Assembly (NCBI RefSeq): GCF_030063195.1
Contig: NZ_JASISS010000006.1
Coordinates: forward strand, 85,757 to 149,756
Length of the DNA stretch: 64,000 nt
Source: Cryobacterium sp. PH31-AA6
GTDB taxonomy: Bacteria > Actinomycetota > Actinomycetes > Actinomycetales > Microbacteriaceae
Direction: 5' to 3'
Translations under genes and position numbers: made by a program
Notes under the pieces: generated by a model
Told to the model about the DNA's origin: nothing
What the model saw: only the letters and a program-made list of their open reading frames with translations
Database searches by the model: none
Shown here: positions 16,648-24,126 of the stretch, piece by piece
Layout of the letters: each line of letters starts with the position of its first letter
Numbering within the stretch: the first letter of the stretch is position 1

Positions 16648-17661
16648 CACGCCGTAGGCCAGTGCGGCAAGGCTGGTCAGCTTGAGCGCCAGCACGAGTT
16701 CCTTCGACGTCTTCGCGGTGACCGTGATCAGGGCCGCCGGAGCGGCGAGGAACAACACGAAGAACGTGAGCCACGCCAGCGGGTAGAAGAGCCCGAAGAA
16801 GCCCGCGATCAGGAACGGCGCGAGCAGGAAGACGCAGAACACGACCCGCGACGCCGTACCGCCGATGAGCACGGCGAGGGTTCGCTTGCCTGAGGCCCGG
16901 TCGGGCTCGATGTCGCGCAGGTTGTTCACCATCAACACCGCGCAGGCGATCAGGCCGATCCCGATGCCGCTCAACCAGCTCTCGGTGTTGACGGTGCCGA
17001 CCTGCACATAGGTGGTCCCCCCGGTGGCGACGAGCCCGAAGAACACGAACACGAACACCTCGCCGAGGCCGAAGTAGCCGTACGGGCGTCGACCGCCGGT
17101 GTAGAACCAGGCGGCGACGATGGCCGCGGCCCCGACGAGCAGCAACCACCACTGGCCGGTCAGCACCACGAGGGTGAGGCCGGCGAGCGCGGCGAGCGCG
17201 AAGAAGGCCAGGGCGACGGAGAGGACAGCCTTCGGCCGGGCCGCGCCGCCCCCGGTCAGCCTGGCCGGGCCGATCCGGTTGGCATCGGTGCCGCGGATGC
17301 CGTCGGAGTAGTCGTTCGCGTAGTTCACACCGATCTGCAGGCAGAGCGCCACCATCAACGCGAGCAGTGCGCGCACCCAGTGATAGCTGCCCGGTTCGGT
17401 GGCGACGATGGCTGCCCCGGTTCCGAGCGCCACGGGTGCGATCGCGAGCGGCAGGGTGCGCAGGCGCGCCCCGGATACCCAGTCGGCCGCCGTCGCGGGC
17501 CGCCCCGACACCAACCCGGGCCTCCGCGGGGCGTTCCGCTTGGCGGGGTTGCCCGATTTACCCGGTCCCGCCGTCCGGCCTGACCCGGACTTCGAGCCGG
17601 TGGATGTCGAGGGGGTCAAACGCTGCATTTTGGGCCTCGTCGGCCGCGCTGGTTGTGCCAC
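16621..17661 (-). CDS. menA: 1,4-dihydroxy-2-naphthoate polyprenyltransferase
   Basis: The 346-residue UbiA-family membrane enzyme joins the polyprenyl chain to dihydroxynaphthoate. The first Asp-rich motif is NYANDYSDGIRGTD and the second lies in NNLRDIEPDRASGKRT; about eight or nine transmembrane helices follow a basic, Gly/Ser/Pro-rich N-terminal extension of roughly 55 residues. GTG 17661 is supported by TAGCAT six bases upstream; ATG 17628 is an alternative that would shorten the extension. Its neighbour upstream on the same strand is menE. Confidence 0.93.
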   Translation of the reverse strand: MAQPARPTRPKMQRLTPSTSTGSKSGSGRTAGPGKSGNPAKRNAPRRPGLVSGRPATAADWVSGARLRTLPLAIAPVALGTGAAIVATEPGSYHWVRALLALMVALCLQIGVNYANDYSDGIRGTDANRIGPARLTGGGAARPKAVLSVALAFFALAALAGLTLVVLTGQWWLLLVGAAAIVAAWFYTGGRRPYGYFGLGEVFVFVFFGLVATGGTTYVQVGTVNTESWLSGIGIGLIACAVLMVNNLRDIEPDRASGKRTLAVLIGGTASRVVFCVFLLAPFLIAGFFGLFYPLAWLTFFVLFLAAPAALITVTAKTSKELVLALKLTSLAALAYGVLLALAFAL

Positions 17662-17667
17662 GCCTTC

Positions 17668-17673
17668 ATGCTA
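17668..17673 (-). promoter_or_regulatory. -10 hexamer for menA
   Basis: TAGCAT on the minus strand, six bases before GTG 17661. It overlaps the last codon and stop of menE, so menA would have its own promoter inside the cluster. Confidence 0.45.
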
Positions 17674-18852
17674 CTTCTTGGCGGCCGCTGCCAGTCGCGC
17701 GAGCCGCTTTCGATCCGGTTTGCCGGAGGCGAGCAGCGGGATCGCTGCCACGTAGACGAGGCGGGCCGGCCTGGCCGCCGGTCCGAGCGCGGCGGCCGTG
17801 GCCATCCTCGCCGCGTCGAGCGGATCCGGCGCCGTGGCCGAGAGGGGACGCCACGTCGAGCCGGGCTCGGTGGGGACCACGATCACGGGCACCTGGCCCC
17901 AGCGGTCATCGTCTGCCGCGACCGCGACGGCCTCGGCCAGCCCGGGCAGTGCACGCACGACCCGTTCGACGGCGTCGAGCGACACCTTCTCCCCGCCGGA
18001 GATGATCACGTTGTCCTGGCGTCCGAGAACCCTGACCAGGCCGTTGCCGGGGGTGACCTCGCCCAGGTCGCCGGTGCGATACCAGCGCACTCCGTGCTCC
18101 CGCCCGAAGCGTTCCGCGGTTCGGTCGGCGTCGCCGAGATACCCCACGGCGAGTACCGACCCCGAGATCTCGAGCAGCCCGTCCACGGCGCGCACCACGG
18201 TGTCACCGATCGCATGCCCGTTGTAGACGCAACCGCCGGACGTTTCGGACGAACCGTAGGTGCGCAGCACGCGCAGATCGAGTTCCTCAGCCCTGGCCAG
18301 AAGCCCGGCGGAGGTCGATTGTCCGCCGACGAGGATGCCGGTGAACCGCCTCATGACCGCGAGCAGACGCCGGTCGTCGGCTGCCGCGGCCACGAGCCTC
18401 TCCAGCTGGGCCGGCACGAGGGAGGTGAATCGCAGCGGTTCGCTCAGCCGCTCCGCCTCGGCCCGGAAGGCGGCGGGCTCGAAATGGCCGCCGGCCAGCA
18501 CGAGCGGGGTGGTTTCGGCCGCGATCGACCGAACGAGCACCTGCACGCCCGCGATGTAGTGCGCGGGAAGTGCGAGCAGCCACTGGCCGGCCCCACCGAG
18601 GGCGACCGTCGTGGCGGCGGCACTGCTGAGCAGGGCATCGGTGCCGAGCATGACTCGCTTGGGAGCGTCGGTCGACCCGGAGGTCTCGATCACCACGGCG
18701 ACCCGGCGTGGCACTGTGGCCGTCGGGAGCCGCTGCGCGGTTCCGCCGGGCACGGGCAGCAGGGCCGGACCGGCGCCGGCGAGCGCCTCCCGGAGGAGGA
18801 GCAGGAGCTCGAGCGGCGCGTCGGACGCAACCGTGCGAAGCTCGCGGGGCAC
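17671..18852 (-). CDS. menE: o-Succinylbenzoate-CoA ligase (MenE-like)
   Basis: The 393-residue AMP-forming ligase is short compared with most acyl-CoA synthetases (about 450-500). It has the P-loop TSGSTDAPKRV, the motif TYGSSETSGGCVYNG, YRTGDLGEV and the closing SGKPDRKRL lysine. It activates o-succinylbenzoate with ATP and CoA. The GTG start at 18852 lies three bases after the menB stop codon, so menB and menE are one transcription unit. The shortened N-terminal lobe is usual for actinobacterial MenE. Confidence 0.9.
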   Translation of the reverse strand: MPRELRTVASDAPLELLLLLREALAGAGPALLPVPGGTAQRLPTATVPRRVAVVIETSGSTDAPKRVMLGTDALLSSAAATTVALGGAGQWLLALPAHYIAGVQVLVRSIAAETTPLVLAGGHFEPAAFRAEAERLSEPLRFTSLVPAQLERLVAAAADDRRLLAVMRRFTGILVGGQSTSAGLLARAEELDLRVLRTYGSSETSGGCVYNGHAIGDTVVRAVDGLLEISGSVLAVGYLGDADRTAERFGREHGVRWYRTGDLGEVTPGNGLVRVLGRQDNVIISGGEKVSLDAVERVVRALPGLAEAVAVAADDDRWGQVPVIVVPTEPGSTWRPLSATAPDPLDAARMATAAALGPAARPARLVYVAAIPLLASGKPDRKRLARLAAAAKK

Positions 18853-18854
18853 GG

Positions 18855-19766
18855 CTAGAACTGCCAGTCGTATGGGCCCCAGTCGGGGTCACGCTTCTCG
18901 AGGAACGCGTCGCGCCCCTCGACGGCCTCGTCGGTGCCGTAGGCGAGGCGGGTGGCCTCCCCCGCGAAGACCTGCTGACCGACGAGGCCGTCGTCGACCG
19001 CGTTGAAGGCGAATTTGAGCATCCGGATGGCGGTGGGCGACTTGGTCAGAATGGTGCGCGCCCAGTCCAGTGCCTCCACCTCGAGCCGGGCGTGCGGCAC
19101 GACCGCGTTCACGGCGCCCATCTCGAGGGCGCGCTGGGCCGAGTACTCGCGGGCGAGGAAGAACACCTCGCGGGCTGCCTTCTGGCCGACCTGGCGGGCG
19201 AAGTAGGCGCTGCCGTAGCCGGCGTCGAAGGAGCCGACATCGGCATCCGTCTGCTTGAACCTGCCGTGCTCCGCGCTGGCGATGCTGAGGTCGCAGACCA
19301 CGTGCAGGGAGTGGCCGCCGCCCGCCGCCCAGCCGGGGATGACCGCGATGACGACCTTGGGCATGAAGCGGATCAGGCGTTGCACCTCGAGGATGTGCAA
19401 CCGGCCGCCACGGGCCTTGTCGATGCCGGTAGCGGTCTCGCCGTCGGCGTACTTGTAGCCGTCGCGGCCACGAATGCGCTGGTCACCGCCCGAGCAGAAC
19501 GCCCAGCCGCCGTCCTTCCGGCTCGGCCCGTTGCCGGTGAGCAGCACCACGCCGATCCGGGGGTTGATCCTCGCGTCTTCCAACGCCGCGTGCAGCTCGT
19601 CTACGGTGTGCGGGCGGAACGCGTTCCGCACCTCCGGCCGATTGAAGGCGACCCGCGCGATCCGGCCGGTCAGGTCGTGGTGGTAGGTCACGTCGGTGAG
19701 GCCGTCGAACCCGTCGACCTCCCGCCACTGGCTCGGATCGAAGATTTCGGACACCTGTTCGGTCAT
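18855..19766 (-). CDS. menB: 1,4-dihydroxy-2-naphthoyl-CoA synthase
   Basis: The 303-residue crotonase-family enzyme cyclises o-succinylbenzoyl-CoA. It has the MenB signature FCSGGDQRIRGRDGY with the flexible loop following, and WAAGGGHSLHVVCDL for the oxyanion hole; Asp in DADVGSFDAGYGS is a conserved catalytic-region residue. It works in the cytosol after MenE. The start ATG 19766 has TAGGCT six bases upstream. It heads the menB-menE pair. Confidence 0.95.
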   Translation of the reverse strand: MTEQVSEIFDPSQWREVDGFDGLTDVTYHHDLTGRIARVAFNRPEVRNAFRPHTVDELHAALEDARINPRIGVVLLTGNGPSRKDGGWAFCSGGDQRIRGRDGYKYADGETATGIDKARGGRLHILEVQRLIRFMPKVVIAVIPGWAAGGGHSLHVVCDLSIASAEHGRFKQTDADVGSFDAGYGSAYFARQVGQKAAREVFFLAREYSAQRALEMGAVNAVVPHARLEVEALDWARTILTKSPTAIRMLKFAFNAVDDGLVGQQVFAGEATRLAYGTDEAVEGRDAFLEKRDPDWGPYDWQF

Positions 19767-19772
19767 CCCGCC

Positions 19773-19778
19773 AGCCTA
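19773..19778 (-). promoter_or_regulatory. -10 hexamer for menB-menE
   Basis: TAGGCT on the minus strand, six bases before ATG 19766. Confidence 0.6.
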
Positions 19779-19840
19779 CGCGGGACGGAGAAAGTGCGGT
19801 GCCGGGCCGACACGCCGTGTGCGTAGTTTAGTACTCCTTT

Positions 19841-19862
19841 GGGGGATGACAAGTCAACCCCC
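19841..19862. promoter_or_regulatory. G5/C5 hairpin in the leader of the sigma-factor operon
   Basis: Five G (19841-19845) can pair with five C (19858-19862) around a 12-base loop, 70 bases before the operon's first start codon. It may be a leader structure or a divergent regulatory site; its role is unknown. Confidence 0.3.
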
Positions 19863-19930
19863 TTGAGGGGCACGTTTTCACCATGTGTACTGGGGTTCTG
19901 AGGTCACCCGAGATCGACCGAGAGGTAGTC

Positions 19931-20233
19931 ATGACTGGAAATGACGCAGCGGCAGCACTCCACCAGGAGGTGTCCGCGACCAGCGTGGACCGCACTGAGG
20001 ATGGCGGCCAGGGCGTAGACATCGTTGAGATTTCACCGGAGGAATGGTGCGTGAGGGACAAAGCGGTTCCCGCGGACGATCCACGGGCGGTGCTCGGTTT
20101 CATCCAACGCCTCGACGGCGCGTTCGAGGTGACGAACCTGCGGCGGTTGCGTGAGCGTTCCTACTTCTCCAGGTTCGCCCCGGCCGCAGCGAGTCTCGCC
20201 TTGCGGTCGTCTCTGGTCGGGGCGGTTCGCTGA
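19931..20233 (+). CDS. Hypothetical 100-residue protein coupled to a sigma factor
   Basis: I do not recognise this family. The protein is soluble-looking, with an acidic N-terminal half and a basic C-terminal half (RRLRERSYFSRF). A single Cys follows EEW. AGAGGTAG lies just before ATG 19931; a start at 19883 is possible but lacks a ribosome site. The stop codon overlaps the sigma-factor ATG in TGATG, so the two are translated together. The pairing suggests a protein that modulates or shares conditions with the sigma factor, but this is inference from position only. It lacks the Zn-binding HxxxCxxC pattern of anti-sigma factors of the ZAS group. Confidence 0.65.
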   Translation: MTGNDAAAALHQEVSATSVDRTEDGGQGVDIVEISPEEWCVRDKAVPADDPRAVLGFIQRLDGAFEVTNLRRLRERSYFSRFAPAAASLALRSSLVGAVR

Positions 20234-21240
20234 TGAGCGCCCTGGTGCAGACCCCGCTGTCGGCCCCCCCGATGCAGCACGCGCCGGCGCCGGCATCCTC
20301 TCCCAACAGGAGCACCGGCGGCTCGTCGGTCTCCCGGTACAGCCGGGCATCCACGGATGCCTTCGGCGACTACCTGCGCCGGATCGGAAAGGGCCCGCTC
20401 CTCACCGCCCTCGACGAGGTCGAGCTGGCCCGACGGATCGAGGTGGGCCTGTTCGCCGGCGAGCGTCTGGCCAAAGGAGTCTCCGACCCGGCCACCGCCC
20501 GCGAGCTCGCCTGGCTTGCCCACGATGGCAGCCGGGCGAAGAACCACTTCATCGAGGCGAACCTCCGCCTCGTGGTGAGCATCGCCAAACACTATTCCGG
20601 CCGCGGCGTCCCGATCATGGATCTCGTGCAGGACGGCAACATCGGGCTGGTTCGCGCGGTCGAAAAGTACGACTTCATGACCGGCTACAAGTTCTCCACC
20701 TATGCAACCTGGTGGATCCGTCAGGCCATCCACCGCGGCATGGCCGACAAGTCCCGGATGATCCGCATTCCCGTGCACACCGCGGAGAAGCTGAACAAGA
20801 TCAAGCGCATCCGCCGTGACCTCACCAGCACCCTGGACCGCGACCCGACCCCGCGCGAGCTCTCCGACGCGGCGCAGATCCCGATCAGGGACGTCGCCCG
20901 GCTGCTGCAGTACGACAACGAGCCGATTTCCCTGCACTCTCCGGTCGGTGACGGCATCGGGGACATCTCCGAGTTGATCATCGACGACGACCTGCCGCAG
21001 CCCGACGAGTACGCCACCATCACGCTTCGGGCGGCCGACATCGGATTCTATCTGGACGCGCTGCCACCCAGGGAACGGGCCATCCTGGTGGCCCGATTCG
21101 GACTGGACGGCGACGAGCCGCACACGCTCGACCAGATCGCGGTGATCCAGGGCGTCACCCGGGAACGGGTGCGCCAGATCGAGAAGCGCGCACTCGCCCT
21201 CCTGCACGTGCCGCGGCTCGAACGGTACCTGCGCGATTAA
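20233..21240 (+). CDS. Group 2 sigma-70 family RNA polymerase sigma factor (SigB/HrdB-like)
   Basis: The 335-residue protein has region 1.2 (DAFGDYLRRIGKGPLL), region 2 (NLRLVVSIAKHYSGRG, LVQDGNIGLVRAVEKYDF, YKFSTYATWWIRQAI), region 3 and region 4 (LDQIAVIQGVTRERVRQIEKRA). It lacks the long acidic region 1.1 and the non-conserved insert of a primary sigma, so it is a group 2 (stationary-phase or stress) sigma factor. It directs RNA polymerase to a set of promoters with -10 elements close to the housekeeping ones. It is translationally coupled to the 100-residue protein upstream. Confidence 0.93.
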   Translation: MSALVQTPLSAPPMQHAPAPASSPNRSTGGSSVSRYSRASTDAFGDYLRRIGKGPLLTALDEVELARRIEVGLFAGERLAKGVSDPATARELAWLAHDGSRAKNHFIEANLRLVVSIAKHYSGRGVPIMDLVQDGNIGLVRAVEKYDFMTGYKFSTYATWWIRQAIHRGMADKSRMIRIPVHTAEKLNKIKRIRRDLTSTLDRDPTPRELSDAAQIPIRDVARLLQYDNEPISLHSPVGDGIGDISELIIDDDLPQPDEYATITLRAADIGFYLDALPPRERAILVARFGLDGDEPHTLDQIAVIQGVTRERVRQIEKRALALLHVPRLERYLRD

Positions 21241-21321
21241 TACCGAGCGCCCCCGAACTGGCAGTAGCCCGCTGCACGGGTTCCCGCGTAGTGTCGTCAG
21301 TAACTCAACGGGGGTGTTGTG

Positions 21322-21654
21322 ATGGGCAAGCTGACCTACAACTCGACCTTGTCGGCTGACTTCGATGATCGGGTCCTCGCGCATATCCAGGTGGTGATCG
21401 GAGCGAAGCTGCGTCGCGGCGAGTGCTTCTACTTCACCTGGCGCGACGATCCACAGGGCGGGGACGGCCGGAGCACAATCTGGCTGCACCCGGCCATCCC
21501 CCTGACCTACAAGTACTTCGGCGGTCGCTCGCCGAGCCTCAACCGCGAGTGGATTGAGGCTCTGATGCTCACCGCGAACTCGTCCGGGGGCCTGCAGCTG
21601 GTCCCGGAACCACACCGAACCGCAACCATCGTGAATGCGAAGGATGAACCATGA
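21322..21654 (+). CDS. DUF7882-like small actinobacterial protein
   Basis: The 110-residue protein has a conserved core with KLTYNSTL at the start, KLRRGECFYFTW in the middle and IWLHPAIPLTYKYFGG before the end. I recognise it as a Microbacteriaceae small-protein family that databases have often mislabelled ATP-dependent DNA ligase; nothing of a ligase is present. Function is unknown. ATG 21322 is preferred over GTG 21319 because a GGGGG ribosome site lies eight bases before it. Its stop overlaps the next ATG by four bases. Confidence 0.75.
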   Translation: MGKLTYNSTLSADFDDRVLAHIQVVIGAKLRRGECFYFTWRDDPQGGDGRSTIWLHPAIPLTYKYFGGRSPSLNREWIEALMLTANSSGGLQLVPEPHRTATIVNAKDEP

Positions 21655-21920
21655 GGCGCGTCGACATCGTCTATGGGGGCCAGCAATACTCACTCGCCGG
21701 GCGCACGATCGAGTCGATCCAGGCCGAGGTCCTCAAGGCGTTCACGGACGGAACACCCTATTGGCTGCGGGTGAACAGTGGCGGCGGCCGGTTCGAAGAC
21801 GCCTACCTGCTCATCGCCCCCGGCATCCCCTTCGCGGTCCTCAATGTGAAGCCGGAGATCGGTGACGACATCGATCTCGATCTCGACGTGGACGTGGTGT
21901 TAGGCCAGGGCGAACTCTGA
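21651..21920 (+). CDS. Small hypothetical protein, apparent paralogue of the upstream gene
   Basis: The 89-residue protein starts inside the previous gene's end (ATGA overlap), so the two are coupled. Its pattern (IVYGG, then SIQAEVLKAF, PYWLRV, LLIAPGIPFAVLNV) lines up with the upstream protein's ITY-like strand, HIQVVIGAKL, FYFTW and IWLHPAIPLTYKYF in the same order and spacing. That suggests an old tandem duplication. It ends in an acidic D-I-D-L-D-L-D tail. No enzymatic motif is seen. A role cannot be assigned; interaction with its partner is plausible. Confidence 0.65.
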   Translation: MRRVDIVYGGQQYSLAGRTIESIQAEVLKAFTDGTPYWLRVNSGGGRFEDAYLLIAPGIPFAVLNVKPEIGDDIDLDLDVDVVLGQGEL

Positions 21921-22009
21921 CCAAGCCGGACTCCCGGCTACGGGCGCCGCGCCCGATCTCGTCAGCCAGGGCGTCAGCGGTGCTCGCCGCCTGCTGGCAC
22001 ACTGGGAAC

Positions 22010-22987
22010 ATGCTGCCTTCACTGGACGAACTGCTCGGAACGGCCCGCGTCGTCGCGTTGCCGTTGGTCACACGATTTCGCGGCATCGACAGCCGTGAGG
22101 CTCTGCTGCTGCACGGACCGGAGGGGTGGGCCGAGTTCTCCCCATTCGCCGAATACGACGATGAGGAGGCCGCGGCCTGGCTCCGCGCCGCCATCGATTT
22201 CGGCTGGGAAAAGACCCCCGCCCCGCTCCGCGACCGCATCCCGGTCAACGCGACGGTTCCGGCCGTCGATGCCGCCGAGGTGGCCGCTGTGCTCGCCCGC
22301 TTCCCCGGCTGTCGCACCGCGAAGGTGAAGGTCGCGGCCCCCGGCCAGACCCTCGCGGATGACGTCGCCCGGGTGCGGGCCGTGCGCGACGCGCTCGGGC
22401 CGGAGGGACGCATCCGGGTCGACGCGAACGGTCTCTGGAACGTGGACGAGGCCGAGCACGCGATCCACGCGCTGAACGAGTTCGACCTCGAGTATGTCGA
22501 GCAGCCGTGCGCGAGCATCGAGGAACTCGCCGAGATCCGGCGCCGCACCGCATACCTGGATGTCGGTGTCGCCGCCGACGAGAGCGTGCGCCGCGCGGAC
22601 GACCCGCTGCTCGTGGCCCGCACCGACTCGGCGGACATCCTCGTGATCAAGGCCGGGCCGCTCGGCGGTATCCACGCCGCGCTGGCCCTGATCGCGCAGG
22701 CCGGCCTGCCGGTCGTCGTCTCCAGCGCCCTCGACACCTCGATCGGCATCGCGATGGGGGCGCACCTGGCCGCCGCGATCCCGGGCCTCGATTTCGATTG
22801 CGGGCTCGGCACCGCGTCCCTGCTCGCGGGCGACGTCACCGGCGACCCGATCCTGCCGGTCGACGGGAGCATCCCGGTGCGCCGGGTCACGCCCGACCCC
22901 GACCTGCTCGACCGCTACCAGGCATCCGCCGAGCGCACCGCCTGGTGGCTGGCCCGCCTGTCCCGCTGCCACGCCCTCCTCCCCTGA
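22010..22987 (+). CDS. menC: o-Succinylbenzoate synthase
   Basis: The 325-residue enolase-superfamily enzyme dehydrates SHCHC to o-succinylbenzoate. It has the KVKV catalytic lysine region (TAKVKVA), the metal ligands in RVDANGLW, EYVEQP and ADES, and the second lysine in LVIKAGPLGG. ATG 22010 is chosen because family similarity starts at PSLDELL; an in-frame start at 21980 is unlikely. It is the only men gene on the plus strand besides menF. A palindromic repeat starts three bases after its stop codon. Confidence 0.93.
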   Translation: MLPSLDELLGTARVVALPLVTRFRGIDSREALLLHGPEGWAEFSPFAEYDDEEAAAWLRAAIDFGWEKTPAPLRDRIPVNATVPAVDAAEVAAVLARFPGCRTAKVKVAAPGQTLADDVARVRAVRDALGPEGRIRVDANGLWNVDEAEHAIHALNEFDLEYVEQPCASIEELAEIRRRTAYLDVGVAADESVRRADDPLLVARTDSADILVIKAGPLGGIHAALALIAQAGLPVVVSSALDTSIGIAMGAHLAAAIPGLDFDCGLGTASLLAGDVTGDPILPVDGSIPVRRVTPDPDLLDRYQASAERTAWWLARLSRCHALLP

Positions 22988-22989
22988 CC

Positions 22990-23050
22990 CGCGAAAGTGC
23001 ACTTTCCGCCCTTCTCGCGGTGCCGAAGGGGCGAAAAGTGCACTTTCGCG
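22990..23050. repeat. Palindromic repeat, CGCGAAAGTGCAC family, copy 1
   Basis: Near-perfect inverted arms (CGCGAAAGTGCACTTTC at 22990-23006; complement ending 23050) with a short loop. It starts directly after the menC stop and lies before the end of the convergent ccsB gene, so it could terminate both. Confidence 0.85.
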
Positions 23051-23076
23051 GAAGGGAGTGCCGGAGTTTGCTCGGC

Positions 23077-24114
23077 TTAGAGGCCGGAGTAGGAGTGCAG
23101 GCCCTTGAAGAACACGTTGACGATGCCGAAGTTGAACATGACCGCGCTGAAACCAACGATCGCCAGCCACGCCGACCGGGAGCCGCGCCAGCCGCGGGTG
23201 GCCCTGGCGTGGATGTATCCGGCGTAGATGGTCCAGATGATGAACGTCCAGACCTCCTTGGTGTCCCAGCCCCAGTAACGGCCCCAGGCCTTCTCTGCCC
23301 AGATCGACCCGGCCATCAGGGTGAAGGTCCAGAGGATGAAGCCGATGATGTTGACCCGGTAGGCAAGGTTTTCCAGGGTTGCCGCCGAGGGCAGGGTAGC
23401 GAGGAAGCGGAGCGGATTCTTCCACGCCGACGCCGTGTCGGCCGGCACGGGACCCGGAGCACCGACCGCTGAAACCGCCGCTTCGCGCTTGAACTGGAGC
23501 AGTTGCACGCCGGAGAGCGCGAAGCCGAGGGCGAAGAAGCCCGTCCCCAGGGACGCGACGAACACGTGAATGACGAGCCAGGCCGACTGCAGTGCGGGCG
23601 GGAGCGGTGCGACCTCGACGTAGAAGCGCAGGGCGGCGATGCCGAGCAGCACGAGCACCATGCCGGTGATGAAGGTGCCGAGGAAGCGCAGGTCGGCCCG
23701 GGTCAGCACGATCAGGAACACCGTCACGATCAGGAGGGTTCCGGTCATCGCGAACTCGTACATGTTCGCCCACGGCACCCGGCCGGCGGCGAGGCCCCTG
23801 AGCACGTCGGCGGCGAGGTGGATCAGCCAGGCGAGCACGGTGAGGGAGACGCCCACGCGCAGGCTCGGAGAACGGCCGTACGGCGTGGCCGCGTCGTTGA
23901 CGATCCGCGCGCTGATCCGGGTGAGCGTGGCGGTGCCGCCGGATGCGCCCGCGGACCTCACGGCCTCGGCCGCAGTCGAGCGGAGCTCCTCACCCTGGGC
24001 CTGATTCACCGCGGCCGAACGCTTGGCCAGGTCGAAGGAGAAGGCAATGAAGGCCAGGGCGTAGACGGCCATGGCCGAGTACAGGCTCAGGATCGAGAGC
24101 TCGTTGAGATTCAC
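23077..24114 (-). CDS. ccsB: System II cytochrome c synthase subunit CcsB/ResC
   Basis: The 345-residue membrane protein has about eight transmembrane helices and the haem-handling tryptophan motif WGRYWGWDTKEVW (about 282-294) that defines the CcsA/ResC/CcmC haem-handling family. With ResB it forms the synthase that carries haem across the membrane and attaches it to apocytochromes c. It is the last gene of the cytochrome c maturation operon. GTG 24114 follows the resB stop closely; a TAGGCT hexamer overlapping that stop may give it an extra internal promoter. Confidence 0.93.
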   Translation of the reverse strand: MNLNELSILSLYSAMAVYALAFIAFSFDLAKRSAAVNQAQGEELRSTAAEAVRSAGASGGTATLTRISARIVNDAATPYGRSPSLRVGVSLTVLAWLIHLAADVLRGLAAGRVPWANMYEFAMTGTLLIVTVFLIVLTRADLRFLGTFITGMVLVLLGIAALRFYVEVAPLPPALQSAWLVIHVFVASLGTGFFALGFALSGVQLLQFKREAAVSAVGAPGPVPADTASAWKNPLRFLATLPSAATLENLAYRVNIIGFILWTFTLMAGSIWAEKAWGRYWGWDTKEVWTFIIWTIYAGYIHARATRGWRGSRSAWLAIVGFSAVMFNFGIVNVFFKGLHSYSGL

Positions 24115-24120
24115 TGTGTC

Positions 24121-24126
24121 AGCCTA
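24121..24126 (-). promoter_or_regulatory. Possible internal -10 hexamer for ccsB
   Basis: TAGGCT on the minus strand, six bases before GTG 24114 and overlapping the TAG stop of resB. Confidence 0.35.

Noticed and set aside
21322..21654. ATP-dependent DNA ligase
   Set aside because: This label is used for relatives in databases, but the protein is only 110 residues and has no KxDG nucleotidyltransferase motif.
22019..23773. 584-codon minus-strand open frame opposite menC and across ccsB
   Set aside because: It is antisense to menC and out of frame in ccsB, and runs through a palindromic repeat; composition is that of a shadow frame.
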